Source of the DNA: Candidatus Saccharimonadota bacterium
GTDB lineage: Bacteria > Patescibacteriota > Saccharimonadia > Saccharimonadales > UBA4665
Assembly (NCBI GenBank): GCA_018062785.1
Contig: JAGORO010000002.1
Coordinates: forward strand, 30,592 to 94,591
Length of the DNA: 64,000 nt
Direction: 5' to 3'
Shown one piece after another: positions 52,672 to 62,402 of the stretch; position 1 is the first letter of the stretch, and every line of letters starts with the position of its first letter. Below the pieces are notes generated by a model that did no database searches, was not told the DNA's origin, and worked only from the letters and a program-made list of their open reading frames with translations. Position numbers and translations under genes: made by a program.

Positions 52672-54477
52672 TTAATCGCGTTTGAGCATAACGGTAAACG
52701 CTTCTGCTGGGATGTCTACTTTGCCAAAGCGTTTCATGCGTTTTTTGCCTTTGGCTTGTTTGGCAAGCACCTTTTTCTTGCGTGAAACGTCGCCACCATA
52801 TAGTCCAGTTGTGACGTCTTTGCGGAAGGCACTGAGATCTTCACGGGCAATAAATCGGCCATTGATGGCTGCCTGCAAAGCCACCTGGAAGTTTTGACGT
52901 GGTATAACTTCTTTGAGCTTTTCTACCGTTTCACGGCCCAAACGCTGGGCTTCACTGCGGTGCACCATAACGCTTAATGCACTTACCATCTCGCCAGCCA
53001 CATAAAAATCGACTTTTACCAGGTCTTCCACGCGGTAATCATCGAGTTCATAGTTAAAGCTACCATAGCCACTGGTAAGGCTCTTAAGTTGATCATAAAA
53101 GTCGGTTAGAAGGTTTGCCAGTGGAGCCTCGAAGCTTACCAGTGAACGTTCATCGACGTAGCTGATATTTTTTTGTAGACCGCGCTTACCCGAAACCAGC
53201 TGAATTACTGGACCGACATATTCTTTAGGAACGATAATTTCGCCTTTTATCCAAGGTTCACGAATCTCTTCTATTTTGGCTGGATCCGGCAGGTCGGCCG
53301 CCGACTTAATGTCTAGCTCTTCGCCATTAAGTAGTTTTACCTGGTAGTCGGTGCTAGGGTTTGTTACCACAAGCTCTAGGTTGTATTCACGCTCCAAACG
53401 TTCGCGAATGATGTCCATGTGGAGTAATCCCAAGAAACCAATGCGCACGCCAAAGCCTAGGACGGGTGAATTTTCAGGGGTGAATTGCAGCGCGGAATCG
53501 CTGAGGCTTAGTTTTTCGACGGCGTCTTTTAGTTCCTGATAAAATTCATTGCTTTCGGGGAAAAACCCAGCGTACACAAACGGCTGCACATTACGATAGC
53601 CAGGTAGCGGCTGAGTGGCTGGTGCGCTCACTAGGGTAACGGTGTCGCCCACGCGAGCTTCACGGGTACTTTTAAGGTTGGTTACTATATAACCAATTTC
53701 GCCGGCTTCCAGACTGTCTCCTGGAGTCATGTCGGGCTTTAGAGAGCCGACCTCAAGCGCAATGCCATTGGCATCTGTAGCCAGCATTTTTATTTGGCCG
53801 TTTTTGGGTATGCGGCCATCGAACAGCCGTACATACAAAATAACACCGCGATAATCATCGTAATAGCTATCAAAAATTAAGGCCCGAGTGCCTATTTCCT
53901 TAGAAAGTGCGTGAGAGGCGTTCGCCGCCGACTTGGGTGGGGGGATATCGCTAACAATTCGATCCAACACAGCCTCTACGCCCTTACCAGTTTTGGCGGA
54001 AATTTGCAGTATCTCTTTTTGCTTGCAACCGAGTAGGCTTATTATCTCCCGGCTAACGCGCTCGACATCGGCTGCCGGTAAATCAATTTTATTGAGGACC
54101 GGCACAATGGTTAGGTCGGCTGCCATCGCTAGGTATACGTTGGCTAGAGTTTGTGCCTGAATACCCTGACTAGCGTCGACTACAAGCAGCGCCCCTTCAC
54201 ATGCCTCGAGGCTGCGAGACACCTCGTAGCTAAAGTCGACATGCCCCGGCGTATCGATAAGGTTGAGCTCGTGTCCCTCATACTCCATCCGCACCGGTGC
54301 GAGCTTGATAGTAATGCCCTTTTCGCGCTCTAGATCCATCTTGTCGAGTAGTTGGGCCTTCATGTTGCGCTTATCGACCGTACCGGTGATTTCCAGTAAC
54401 CTATCGGCCAAGGTAGACTTGCCATGATCGATGTGGGCAATAATACAGAAGTTACGAATTGATGTTTGTGATTGCAC
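52672..54477 (-). CDS. lepA: LepA (elongation factor 4)
   Basis: GTPase of 601 residues. G1 is AHIDHGKST, G3 DTPGH, G4 NKID. The C-terminal domain ends SRKKKVLAKQAKGKKRMKRFG, the LepA-specific tail. It acts in translation, on stalled or starting ribosomes. The start is GTG at 54477, six bases after a TATACT box. Confidence 0.98.
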   Translation of the reverse strand: MQSQTSIRNFCIIAHIDHGKSTLADRLLEITGTVDKRNMKAQLLDKMDLEREKGITIKLAPVRMEYEGHELNLIDTPGHVDFSYEVSRSLEACEGALLVVDASQGIQAQTLANVYLAMAADLTIVPVLNKIDLPAADVERVSREIISLLGCKQKEILQISAKTGKGVEAVLDRIVSDIPPPKSAANASHALSKEIGTRALIFDSYYDDYRGVILYVRLFDGRIPKNGQIKMLATDANGIALEVGSLKPDMTPGDSLEAGEIGYIVTNLKSTREARVGDTVTLVSAPATQPLPGYRNVQPFVYAGFFPESNEFYQELKDAVEKLSLSDSALQFTPENSPVLGFGVRIGFLGLLHMDIIRERLEREYNLELVVTNPSTDYQVKLLNGEELDIKSAADLPDPAKIEEIREPWIKGEIIVPKEYVGPVIQLVSGKRGLQKNISYVDERSLVSFEAPLANLLTDFYDQLKSLTSGYGSFNYELDDYRVEDLVKVDFYVAGEMVSALSVMVHRSEAQRLGRETVEKLKEVIPRQNFQVALQAAINGRFIAREDLSAFRKDVTTGLYGGDVSRKKKVLAKQAKGKKRMKRFGKVDIPAEAFTVMLKRD

Positions 54478-54483
54478 CCATCT

Positions 54484-54489
54484 AGTATA
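54484..54489 (-). promoter_or_regulatory. -10 box of lepA
   Basis: TATACT, six bases before the GTG start at 54477. A leaderless GTG start would be uncommon. Confidence 0.45.
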
Positions 54490-54541
54490 CAGGGTTACCG
54501 AAGATTTTCGTCAACCCTGAATATTTTGGGAGATGGAGGAG

Positions 54542-57043
54542 CTAGTTTTCTTTAGGAGGTGTTTGTGGCTGCTCTGGCGGTACGTAAGGCTGCGCCTGCT
54601 GAGGATACTGCTGGGAAGGTTGTACCGGCTGTTCGGTAGGGAATTGTCCTGTGCCGAGTGGTTGCGTAAAGCCAGCATCACCGACGGTGGGAGCTGTCAG
54701 GGCTGCATTTGGCCTACGAAACTTATTGTTGTACACGCTGGCTGCAACCGTCGCTGCGATGATAACAAAGATACCGCTTATGACCGCACCCGCGCCCGTG
54801 TTTGGTAGTGTTGTCCCATTCACATGTCCACCACTGTCTGTGCCATCATCGTAGTTGTCGTAGTCTCCATCGCCGCCAGTATCAGTGGTTACATTATCTG
54901 GGTTGGTGGTGATGATAATGGGGTCTTCGATGGATGCATTTTCTGCACTGTCGCTATCGAGTTCATCACCGTCAACAATACCATACTTCAAGAGGGTTGT
55001 TGCGCCGGTATTATCTACTTCTACGCTGTCCGTAACATCGATAACACTACCTTCCGAGTTGATCTTGAACAGACCCATCGACTCTTCTGGGTATTTCTTT
55101 CCGAGGTCTATGGTGACGTTGGCGCCTTCTTCTTTGTCTGTGCAGCCCGCCTTAAAGTATGCACCGGCAAGCAGCTTCTCGCTATCTTCGAAAATACCGC
55201 TAAGTGTTGCAGGATTCACTTGGTTGGCCGACATGTTATTAACACACTCACCGTCAAGCGAAATCTTTACCGTATTGCCATCGTAGCCAGAGATTGTCTT
55301 TTCTGCTGGTGGCTTTGGCACATCCTCGTAGTCCACTGCTATAGTAACGCTATCCTCACTAGAATTATCGGCTGTATCGTACGCAGTAGCAGTCAGCTCG
55401 TACTCTGAGTCGTCCTCTAGGGTAGCTGGGTCAATCTCGAATGTAAAAGGTGCGGTTGTCTTGACCTCTGGATCTTCGCCGTCGATACTGAGTTCGACCT
55501 TGGTTACCGTACCAGCGGTATCATCATCACGAAGATCCGATGCCGTTACGACGACTGTAAACGTCTTAGAGCCGACCTTGGCACCGTTGTAAGGCTGAAC
55601 TATCTTGACCGTAGGGTTCGTGGAGTCGATATCCTGTTCTGGGCAAGTGGCGTCTTCTAGAGGATCACAGTCTGGCTTTAACTCACATTCAGGATCTTCT
55701 TCTGGGTCACAGTCTGGCTTGCAGCCTGGGTCAGCCGAGTTACAGGTGGGCTTATCCTTGATTTTTACACACTTATTAGTATTTTTCTTCTTCCTGTAGC
55801 CATCCATGCAATCCTTTGAACATTTGCCGTCTTTCCACGCATGGAATGTTTTCTCACAGGCGGCCTTCTGCTTGTCCTTAGGGTCGGCCTTCACACAAGC
55901 GTTGTCCTTGAGCTTGTAGCCGTTCTCACACTTATCGGTGCACTTTTTACCGGTTACACTCCATATTTTGTGTGCAGCCTTACAGGCAGCTCTTTCATCA
56001 GTCTTGGGGTCGTCCGCCACACACTTCTTGCCATCTTTGCCGTTTCGGTATCCAGCCAGACACTGGTTTGTACATTTTTTGCCTGCCTCGTCCCAAACCT
56101 TGTATCGCCTTGCACAGTCTCGCTTTTCCTTGTCGCCCTTAGTGGCGCCGTCTAGCTTACACTTCTTTTGCTCGGCATTCCACTGCCATCCCACCAAGCA
56201 CTGCTCGAGACACTGGCCATTGCGCCAAACCTGATGCTTAACTGTACACTTTGCAGCCGGTCCACCTTCGGGCACACACAGACTACCCGACTTCTTGAAG
56301 TTGGCCTTGCAGTCCTTGGAGCAATTATCGTTACGCCATATACGATTCTTGTCGTCGCAGTTTTTCTTAAGAACACTCTCTTGCTTGCAAACATTGTTGC
56401 GCATCAGATAGCCATTGATACAGCTCATCTTACACTTGCCGTCTTTCCAGACCCTAAAGAGCTTCGTACAAGCAGCTTCACGCCCCCCAGGTGTTTTTTT
56501 GACACATTGCCCGTTGGTCATAACGTAGCCGTCCAGACAGTTATTGGTACAGTCGTCGTTCTTCCAGTCGCGGTGTTTTTCTTCTTCGCAGATGCGCTTG
56601 AGTTCTTTCTTTTCCTTACACTCACCGCCACGCATCAAGTAGCCGTCCAGACAGTTATTGGTACAGTCGTCGTTCTTCCAGTCGCGGTGTTTTTCTTCTT
56701 CGCACTTTCGCTTGAGTTCTTTCTTTTCCTTACACTCACCGCCACGCATCAAGTAGCCGTTTTCACACTTGTTTTTGTCGCAATGGCCCAGATTATTTCT
56801 TGCGCTGCCATTCCAGTCGAAATGGCCAGCCTTACATGCTGCTTTGCGCGCTGCCTTGTCTCTTTCTTGGGCAGGCGTAAGGGCGCTAGCGCTTTGACCC
56901 TGACCAAAAGAGGTTGCAAAAAGCCCTACGCCGGTAAAAATCAGGCTGAACATAACAAACGATGCCGCTGATCCTATGGTTACCCATCGTGCTATCTTAC
57001 TTCTCGTTCTTTGTATTGGTTTTGCCTGTTCTCTATTTCGCAT
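54542..57043 (-). CDS. Cys-rich repeat surface protein with LPNTG-type anchor (834-residue class)
   Basis: 833 residues. After a signal anchor (about 20-48) come at least nine Cys-rich modules with the plan C..W..G.C...C..GY......C, each about 37 residues; then an Asp/Glu/Cys-rich linker (PDCDPEEDPECELKP); one Ig-like domain (VKIVQPYNGAKVGSKTFTV, VELSIDGEDPEVKTTAPF); a second beta domain; LPNTG; a transmembrane helix; and a tail of about 60 residues rich in Pro and Gln. LPxTG would suggest sortase anchoring, but the long tail is atypical. The modules resemble small disulphide knots. It is related to the protein at 58340-60640. Confidence 0.8.
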   Translation of the reverse strand: MRNREQAKPIQRTRSKIARWVTIGSAASFVMFSLIFTGVGLFATSFGQGQSASALTPAQERDKAARKAACKAGHFDWNGSARNNLGHCDKNKCENGYLMRGGECKEKKELKRKCEEEKHRDWKNDDCTNNCLDGYLMRGGECKEKKELKRICEEEKHRDWKNDDCTNNCLDGYVMTNGQCVKKTPGGREAACTKLFRVWKDGKCKMSCINGYLMRNNVCKQESVLKKNCDDKNRIWRNDNCSKDCKANFKKSGSLCVPEGGPAAKCTVKHQVWRNGQCLEQCLVGWQWNAEQKKCKLDGATKGDKEKRDCARRYKVWDEAGKKCTNQCLAGYRNGKDGKKCVADDPKTDERAACKAAHKIWSVTGKKCTDKCENGYKLKDNACVKADPKDKQKAACEKTFHAWKDGKCSKDCMDGYRKKKNTNKCVKIKDKPTCNSADPGCKPDCDPEEDPECELKPDCDPLEDATCPEQDIDSTNPTVKIVQPYNGAKVGSKTFTVVVTASDLRDDDTAGTVTKVELSIDGEDPEVKTTAPFTFEIDPATLEDDSEYELTATAYDTADNSSEDSVTIAVDYEDVPKPPAEKTISGYDGNTVKISLDGECVNNMSANQVNPATLSGIFEDSEKLLAGAYFKAGCTDKEEGANVTIDLGKKYPEESMGLFKINSEGSVIDVTDSVEVDNTGATTLLKYGIVDGDELDSDSAENASIEDPIIITTNPDNVTTDTGGDGDYDNYDDGTDSGGHVNGTTLPNTGAGAVISGIFVIIAATVAASVYNNKFRRPNAALTAPTVGDAGFTQPLGTGQFPTEQPVQPSQQYPQQAQPYVPPEQPQTPPKEN
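56527..56754. repeat. Near-identical 114-bp direct repeat in the Cys-rich gene
   Basis: Two tandem copies (56527-56640 and 56641-56754), equal except for a few bases, encode one 38-residue module each. They show recent duplication of a module. Confidence 0.85.
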
Positions 57044-57213
57044 CTGCCTATGTCCCCTTTTAGTTAGACTACAGCCTAATGATTAAGCCCACTTTGATCC
57101 CAAGTGTATACTGCTAGCGTTTGTTTGTAAAGTATGATCCACCCTCGAAAGACTTATTGTCTATTTCAAGGCCATGCGCTGCTCGCAACGGTTCCACAAA
57201 CGATATCCAACGC

Positions 57214-58290
57214 CTATCTACCGATGTCGGCACCTAGAACTTCTGCCTCCGGAGGCGGGTCGGGAGGCGTAGCAATAGTTCTGGTTACACGATCGGGCAT
57301 AGATACTGCAGTGTTGCCTCCAACCACTACATCGGCAAATACTGGTGCGTGGTCAGAGGCAGTTTTGAGCAGTGTGGTGTGTCGTTTCATAGCAACCGCA
57401 TTGATAACCTTCGCTCCGTGAGTAACAAAAATGTGATCGATGCTAAAATTCTCAGAGTTTTTTGTATCACGAGGGCACTTCCCTTTCTTATTATCACGAG
57501 CATCAAGTACATGGAGCATTGGCTGGTCTGTCAATGTACAATATGGGAGCCGTTTGCGGTTACCACTATATGCACGGTCGTTCAGCGAACGAAGCTGGAA
57601 CTCAGAGTTAAAATCACCAATTACAAAAACTGGGAGCTTACTGGCTTTACGGGTTCTTTTCACCCAACTTGATACAATTTTTGCAGTAGCTTCCCTTTTT
57701 TGTGCACCACCACGATCCCAGCCCCTGTCTTTATTCCATGCAACTGGGTGATGGTTTAGCACATAAAACACTCCGCTGGTTTTTCTATCTTTTAATTTTA
57801 CCCACATTGCACGACCGCGCGCCTGCCCCCTAGCGTCACCGTACCAAGGATACTCGACATAACCTGCGTCGACTAATATAAAGCGAGTCTTTTTCCAGTA
57901 TATTGTTCGCTTGGAGTAGTTTTCCATTGCGGCGGGATAGTGGCTGTAATCGGGAAGTTTCCGATCAAAAATAACAAACTGTGTCCTACCCAACTCTTGC
58001 ACACCAAACACATCGAAACCGGTATTAAGGTAGGTTCTGCTCTTGAAACCTAAGCTCCCCCGAACTATCTTTGCGACACGATCAGCTCGGACGTCCATGC
58101 AACCTCCGCCGTTACCGCACTTTCCGATACTATTACCCTTACCGACGTGGGCCTCGCCAAGAATGTTGTACGAGGCTATACGGAACGATTCTTTAGGTAC
58201 GCTTTTTGCGGCGTACGCGGTACCTAGTGGTGCTACTACAAAGAGCAGTAGTGCAAGGTTAGCTATACTCAGCGAAACTATTTTTCTCAT
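57214..58290 (-). CDS. Secreted EEP-family (DNase I-like) protein
   Basis: 358 residues. Signal peptide (ANLALLLFVVAPLGTAYA), then an endonuclease/exonuclease/phosphatase fold: RIASYNILGE, FDVFGVQELGR, FYVLNHHPVAWN, VFVIGDFNSEFQ, FSIDHIFVTHG and TASDHAPVFADV, covering the Asn, Glu, Asp, Asn, Asp and His catalytic set. A short tail follows (PPDPPPEAEVLG). It may degrade extracellular DNA or phosphoesters. The target is unknown. It lies between the two LPNTG protein genes. Confidence 0.9.
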   Translation of the reverse strand: MRKIVSLSIANLALLLFVVAPLGTAYAAKSVPKESFRIASYNILGEAHVGKGNSIGKCGNGGGCMDVRADRVAKIVRGSLGFKSRTYLNTGFDVFGVQELGRTQFVIFDRKLPDYSHYPAAMENYSKRTIYWKKTRFILVDAGYVEYPWYGDARGQARGRAMWVKLKDRKTSGVFYVLNHHPVAWNKDRGWDRGGAQKREATAKIVSSWVKRTRKASKLPVFVIGDFNSEFQLRSLNDRAYSGNRKRLPYCTLTDQPMLHVLDARDNKKGKCPRDTKNSENFSIDHIFVTHGAKVINAVAMKRHTTLLKTASDHAPVFADVVVGGNTAVSMPDRVTRTIATPPDPPPEAEVLGADIGR

Positions 58291-58339
58291 TCATGCCTCA
58301 GTTGCTCTTTAGCTAGGGTCAAAGCTTGGATGACCATAT

Positions 58340-60640
58340 TTACATCTGGTCGTATGGGTTAGTAGCAGGAGAAGCTCCCCGCTTTTTCACAATCTTGTAC
58401 ACGACAGCGCCTACACCAGCTGCGGCAACTGCGAAGATGCCGAGTAGAGCCGATGTTCCGGTGTTGGGTAGTACGCCTGCGCCCTTACCCTTGGCGCCGA
58501 GCGAGTAGGTATTGCCATTGGCGTCCGTGCAGGTCGCGGAACCGTCGGTGTTATCGGTACAGATCGTACCAGGTGTCTGCGTACCAGGTGTAGTACCAGT
58601 CGTGGTCCCAGTGCCAGTTCCGGTGTCGGGTTTCTTATCGTCGTCTGGCTTTTTGGGCTCATCGCCATCATCAACCTTGTTCAGGAAGATATGGTTCAGA
58701 ATGGCAGCGGATGCGCTATTCAGGTCGTACGCATCACCATCGGTAGCACTGTAGCTAACTTCTACATATGACTTATCTGTGCCGTCAGTCGCATCGACGT
58801 CTTCGATCGTAATGTCTTCCGATAGCGTGTACTTGCCGTCTGCAGTCTGACGGTACGCCTCTAGGTCGGCGGCCTGAAGTGTCATGTTGATGCCTGTTAG
58901 CTTAAGTACGTAGTCCACGGACTGCCCAGCAGCATCACAGGTACTCTGCACGGCTATACCTTTATTGTTCGAGATCTTTTTGGCGCTAAGCTGTGCTGGC
59001 AGGGCCACATCAAATGATTGCTTGAGGTTCTTAGAGCAATCTCCTTCACCTGGGTCAACCGGCCCAGTACCGTGCATAACCGTCACTTTCGCTACGCTAC
59101 TCTTGGCTTTGTTGCCATTGGAATCAACTGCTACTGCATATACCTTTAGCTTCGTTTTGTCGGCAAGTTTTTCGGTGTTTAGGTCGGTGGTATATGGCTT
59201 GCTGGTATCTTCGGCTACTTGCTTAAATTTACCGTCTGCTAGCACCTTGCTGCCATCCTTAGAGACATTGCTATAGAACACCACCTTAGAGACCGCCACA
59301 TTGTCTTTTGCTTTCGCAGCAAGCTTAATGGTCTTATCCGCGGTAGATTTTTGTGCCGGCTGGGTAAGCTTAACGGTTGGCTTCTTAGAGTCTTTCTTAT
59401 CTTTTTTGGCTACGCAAGCGTGTGGCTTGTCTTTGGGATGCTTAAAGCCTTCTTGGCACTTAGTAGAACACTTGCCTTTACCATTTTTGGTGCCCACCCA
59501 GACGCGGTGAAGTTTGTCTTCGCAGTTTTTGCGTGCCGAGTTGTTGGGGTTTGGCGTCTGGTTGTTCTGAACACATTTGCCACTTTCTTTGTGCCAGCCT
59601 GAAATACATTGTGTGCCACATTTGTTATTGGCGGGGTTATATCTAAGGTGACGCACCTGGATACAGTTTTTCCTTACTTTTGCTCGCTCGGCTTTGGTGG
59701 GACCATTTTGTCCCGGAGTATCTGGCTGGCTTTCACCGCCATCATCTGGAGCCGGGCTCGTCTGTGGCTTAGATTTACAAATATCGTATGGGCTAGCTTT
59801 GTGATAATAAGGAGTGGCTTTCTGGCAAACCTTTGTGTCTTTTCCTGCGGTTGCCCTCCAGGCACACTTGCCCGTTTTAGCATTGCCAATGAATTTCCTG
59901 TGTAGATTATTTTCACAATTTTTTTTACTAGGGTCAGGCGCTTTTATTGGTTTTTTGCATATCCCTTTTTGGCCATCCCAAACCCAACCTTTTTCCACGC
60001 ATGATTCTGCCGCATTTTCGCAAGAATCAGCAGTGCTACATGAAGGTGTAGACCTACAATAACCATCACTTCCTACAATGTAAGTACTCTTTTTACATTT
60101 GCTCAAACAATAACTGTCATCTGGCACCCGAGGATCGCCAGTGGTCCATACCCGTCCCTGTTTTGCACAAAGTTGCTGAGCAGTATCGGGCATGATACAC
60201 CTACCAGAATCTGGCACCCGTGGGTCCCTAAGCCTCCAACTACCCCCCTTTGCGGCACACTGTTGCTGTAATGATGATGAGACTTTTTCACATTTTGCGG
60301 ATCCTGAATATTTATAACCAGCTGGACATATCCACTCCGGAGCAGGCTTGCCCAAGTAAGGCCTGTGCGCGCCAGTAGATTCGTTGTAGTAACATCCTGT
60401 TATCTTATAAACGAAGGTTCCACCGCCAGCGTGCCAATAAGGTTTTTCGACGGACTTCCCTTTTGCATATTTATTTGGCGTACCAATATACTTAGAACAA
60501 TCTTTATTGAGTTTTGCGTACACAGTAGCAGAAGCTTCGGCACTATTGCCGTAGCTAATAGTGATAGAAAAGATTAGAAGCAGAAAAACCAAAAATACTC
60601 TTAGCGAAATAAGATATTTATTTTGTGAAGATTTGCCCAT
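58340..60640 (-). CDS. Cys-rich surface protein with LPNTG-type anchor
   Basis: 766 residues, same plan as the protein at 54542-57043. After a signal peptide there are Cys-rich modules of another subtype (CAAKGGSWRLRDPRVPDSGRC and CAKQGRVWTTGDPRVPDDSYC are two similar copies), then the C..W..G.C type, an Ig-like domain (TVKLTQPAQKSTADKTIKLA, VSKVVFYSNVSKDGSK), a second beta domain, LPNTG, a transmembrane helix and the basic tail KKRG. The short tail here fits a normal sortase signal. The role in contact with other cells is inferred. Confidence 0.8.
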   Translation of the reverse strand: MGKSSQNKYLISLRVFLVFLLLIFSITISYGNSAEASATVYAKLNKDCSKYIGTPNKYAKGKSVEKPYWHAGGGTFVYKITGCYYNESTGAHRPYLGKPAPEWICPAGYKYSGSAKCEKVSSSLQQQCAAKGGSWRLRDPRVPDSGRCIMPDTAQQLCAKQGRVWTTGDPRVPDDSYCLSKCKKSTYIVGSDGYCRSTPSCSTADSCENAAESCVEKGWVWDGQKGICKKPIKAPDPSKKNCENNLHRKFIGNAKTGKCAWRATAGKDTKVCQKATPYYHKASPYDICKSKPQTSPAPDDGGESQPDTPGQNGPTKAERAKVRKNCIQVRHLRYNPANNKCGTQCISGWHKESGKCVQNNQTPNPNNSARKNCEDKLHRVWVGTKNGKGKCSTKCQEGFKHPKDKPHACVAKKDKKDSKKPTVKLTQPAQKSTADKTIKLAAKAKDNVAVSKVVFYSNVSKDGSKVLADGKFKQVAEDTSKPYTTDLNTEKLADKTKLKVYAVAVDSNGNKAKSSVAKVTVMHGTGPVDPGEGDCSKNLKQSFDVALPAQLSAKKISNNKGIAVQSTCDAAGQSVDYVLKLTGINMTLQAADLEAYRQTADGKYTLSEDITIEDVDATDGTDKSYVEVSYSATDGDAYDLNSASAAILNHIFLNKVDDGDEPKKPDDDKKPDTGTGTGTTTGTTPGTQTPGTICTDNTDGSATCTDANGNTYSLGAKGKGAGVLPNTGTSALLGIFAVAAAGVGAVVYKIVKKRGASPATNPYDQM

Positions 60641-60717
60641 GAATATTTTTCCTTTTTGATTCGCTTTTTTAGCTTATGCTTATTTAAGCACTCACGCGAT
60701 GCAGGTGTCAAGGATGT

Positions 60718-62316
60718 TTAGTAGTCGACGCGGATGGGGCGGAAAATTAAGCGTTTTAGCCAGCGGAAGATTGGTTTAGATTCGCTTAGTCCGAACAGGC
60801 CTGACACCATCAGATGAGTCAGAAAAGTCAGGGTTGTTATGCCTATAAGCTTCATAATAAGCGTGCTGGCCTTGTCGGCCGTAACAAGTGGCCAAAACTG
60901 CACAGCCGTAAAGCCCGCTACTAGAGTAAAGCCGGTTACCGAAACTATTCTAAATATACTGTTCCAGAAAGCCACATCAAACAGTTTAGGGTCGCGTGTG
61001 GCCATTATTACGCCCAATATCGTCACCTCTACTGCCGCCACTATCGACTGCGCTATAGCCAAACCCTCCACCCCGTAGCTGTCGGGCCGTGACAGTGTGT
61101 AGGCCAACATTATATTAAGGGCAATAACGAAAACCGATACAATCATCGGTGTTCGGGTATCTTTCTGAGCATAGAACCACCTTGAAACCAGCGCAAATAT
61201 TGTCCTAAACAGTATAGCTACAGTTAGAGCTCCAAAAATTACTGCAATCCCAGGAGAATTTTGCGAGAAAATCAGACGGGCCAGATACGCCCTCGAGAAG
61301 AAGCTCACCACAATAACCGGCAACGTTATCCATATTATAAGTTTCAGTATTCTTAAGAAGTCTTGCCTAAAAAGATCCGGCCTGCCCTGACTCAGGCGAG
61401 TATTTAGTCTTGGGAAAACAGCAGTCGAAATAGCCGTACCAATCAGTAAAATTGGCGCGGTGTGCAGTACATATGCAGTGTTGTAGTTGCCCACTGCCGT
61501 AGCGCCACCCAGCTGTCGGCTCGAAGCCAGCGTAGTTTCCACAATGTTTTGCACTTGGTCCATGCCTTGGTCTAGTGACCTGGCAGGAAGCTGGCTCGAC
61601 ATTTTCTTAAAATCTTCAGTAATTTTTATACGCGGACGCCAGGAAAAGCCAATGCCATGTGTGCCGATCATAATAACCATCAGTTGCAAAATGCCACCCA
61701 CTAGCGCACCCCAGGCTAAGCCCACAATTCCAAGTGTAGTGTCAAAAATATAAATGCTGGCTATGATGCACAAGTTATAAAACAACGGTGCAATAGCAAA
61801 GAAAAAGAACCGGCCATAGGCTTGCTGTACAGTAGTGATAATCCCGGAAATCGTAAATAGTAGCGGGTTCAGCGACAAGATTCGAAGCATAGTTGCAACA
61901 TTGTGTAGCTGTGCGGGCGTAAACCCGTGCGCAACCTTACTGGCTAGCCATTCTGCAAATATAAACATAAACAGACCAATTATCAGCAAAATTATGCCTA
62001 GAGTGTTAATGAGGCTACTCGACAACTCCCAAACACCCTTTTTGTCTCCTTTGACGAGCCTGTCGGTAATATATGGCATAAAAGCCACGCCCAAAGCTCC
62101 AGCAGCAATCGTAAAGAAAAAGAAATCAGGCAAAACAAAAGAGGCAAAATAAACACCTGCATTTTGTGGGTCGTCGATTGGCAGTCCACCGAAGTTGGCA
62201 TTTACAAGCTTGGTCCGAAAAAAGCCCAAAACTTGCGCCACCATGGCAGTAACCACTAAAAGCACAGCGGCGTTTCCAAACGAAATTCGTTTACGTGTGT
62301 TCAGGATTTTTGGCAT
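60718..62316 (-). CDS. murJ: MurJ, lipid II flippase
   Basis: MviN/MurJ protein of 532 residues with about 14 transmembrane helices. Family features are GAVLLVVTAMVAQVLGFFRTKL, GALGVAFMPYITDRL, SSQLPARSLDQGMDQVQNIVETT and RWFYAQKDTRTPMI. It moves lipid II across the membrane for peptidoglycan synthesis. A TATACT box ends 13 bases before the ATG. Confidence 0.93.
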   Translation of the reverse strand: MPKILNTRKRISFGNAAVLLVVTAMVAQVLGFFRTKLVNANFGGLPIDDPQNAGVYFASFVLPDFFFFTIAAGALGVAFMPYITDRLVKGDKKGVWELSSSLINTLGIILLIIGLFMFIFAEWLASKVAHGFTPAQLHNVATMLRILSLNPLLFTISGIITTVQQAYGRFFFFAIAPLFYNLCIIASIYIFDTTLGIVGLAWGALVGGILQLMVIMIGTHGIGFSWRPRIKITEDFKKMSSQLPARSLDQGMDQVQNIVETTLASSRQLGGATAVGNYNTAYVLHTAPILLIGTAISTAVFPRLNTRLSQGRPDLFRQDFLRILKLIIWITLPVIVVSFFSRAYLARLIFSQNSPGIAVIFGALTVAILFRTIFALVSRWFYAQKDTRTPMIVSVFVIALNIMLAYTLSRPDSYGVEGLAIAQSIVAAVEVTILGVIMATRDPKLFDVAFWNSIFRIVSVTGFTLVAGFTAVQFWPLVTADKASTLIMKLIGITTLTFLTHLMVSGLFGLSESKPIFRWLKRLIFRPIRVDY

Positions 62317-62329
62317 AGAATTACCTGTT

Positions 62330-62335
62330 AGTATA
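62330..62335 (-). promoter_or_regulatory. -10 box of murJ
   Basis: TATACT on the minus strand, 13 bases before the murJ ATG. The leader would be only about six bases. Confidence 0.4.
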
Positions 62336-62402
62336 CACCCGACCAGATGAAACTAACAGATGAAAATATGTCATCCCAGATGAAAATTTACTTATCTGGC
62401 GA

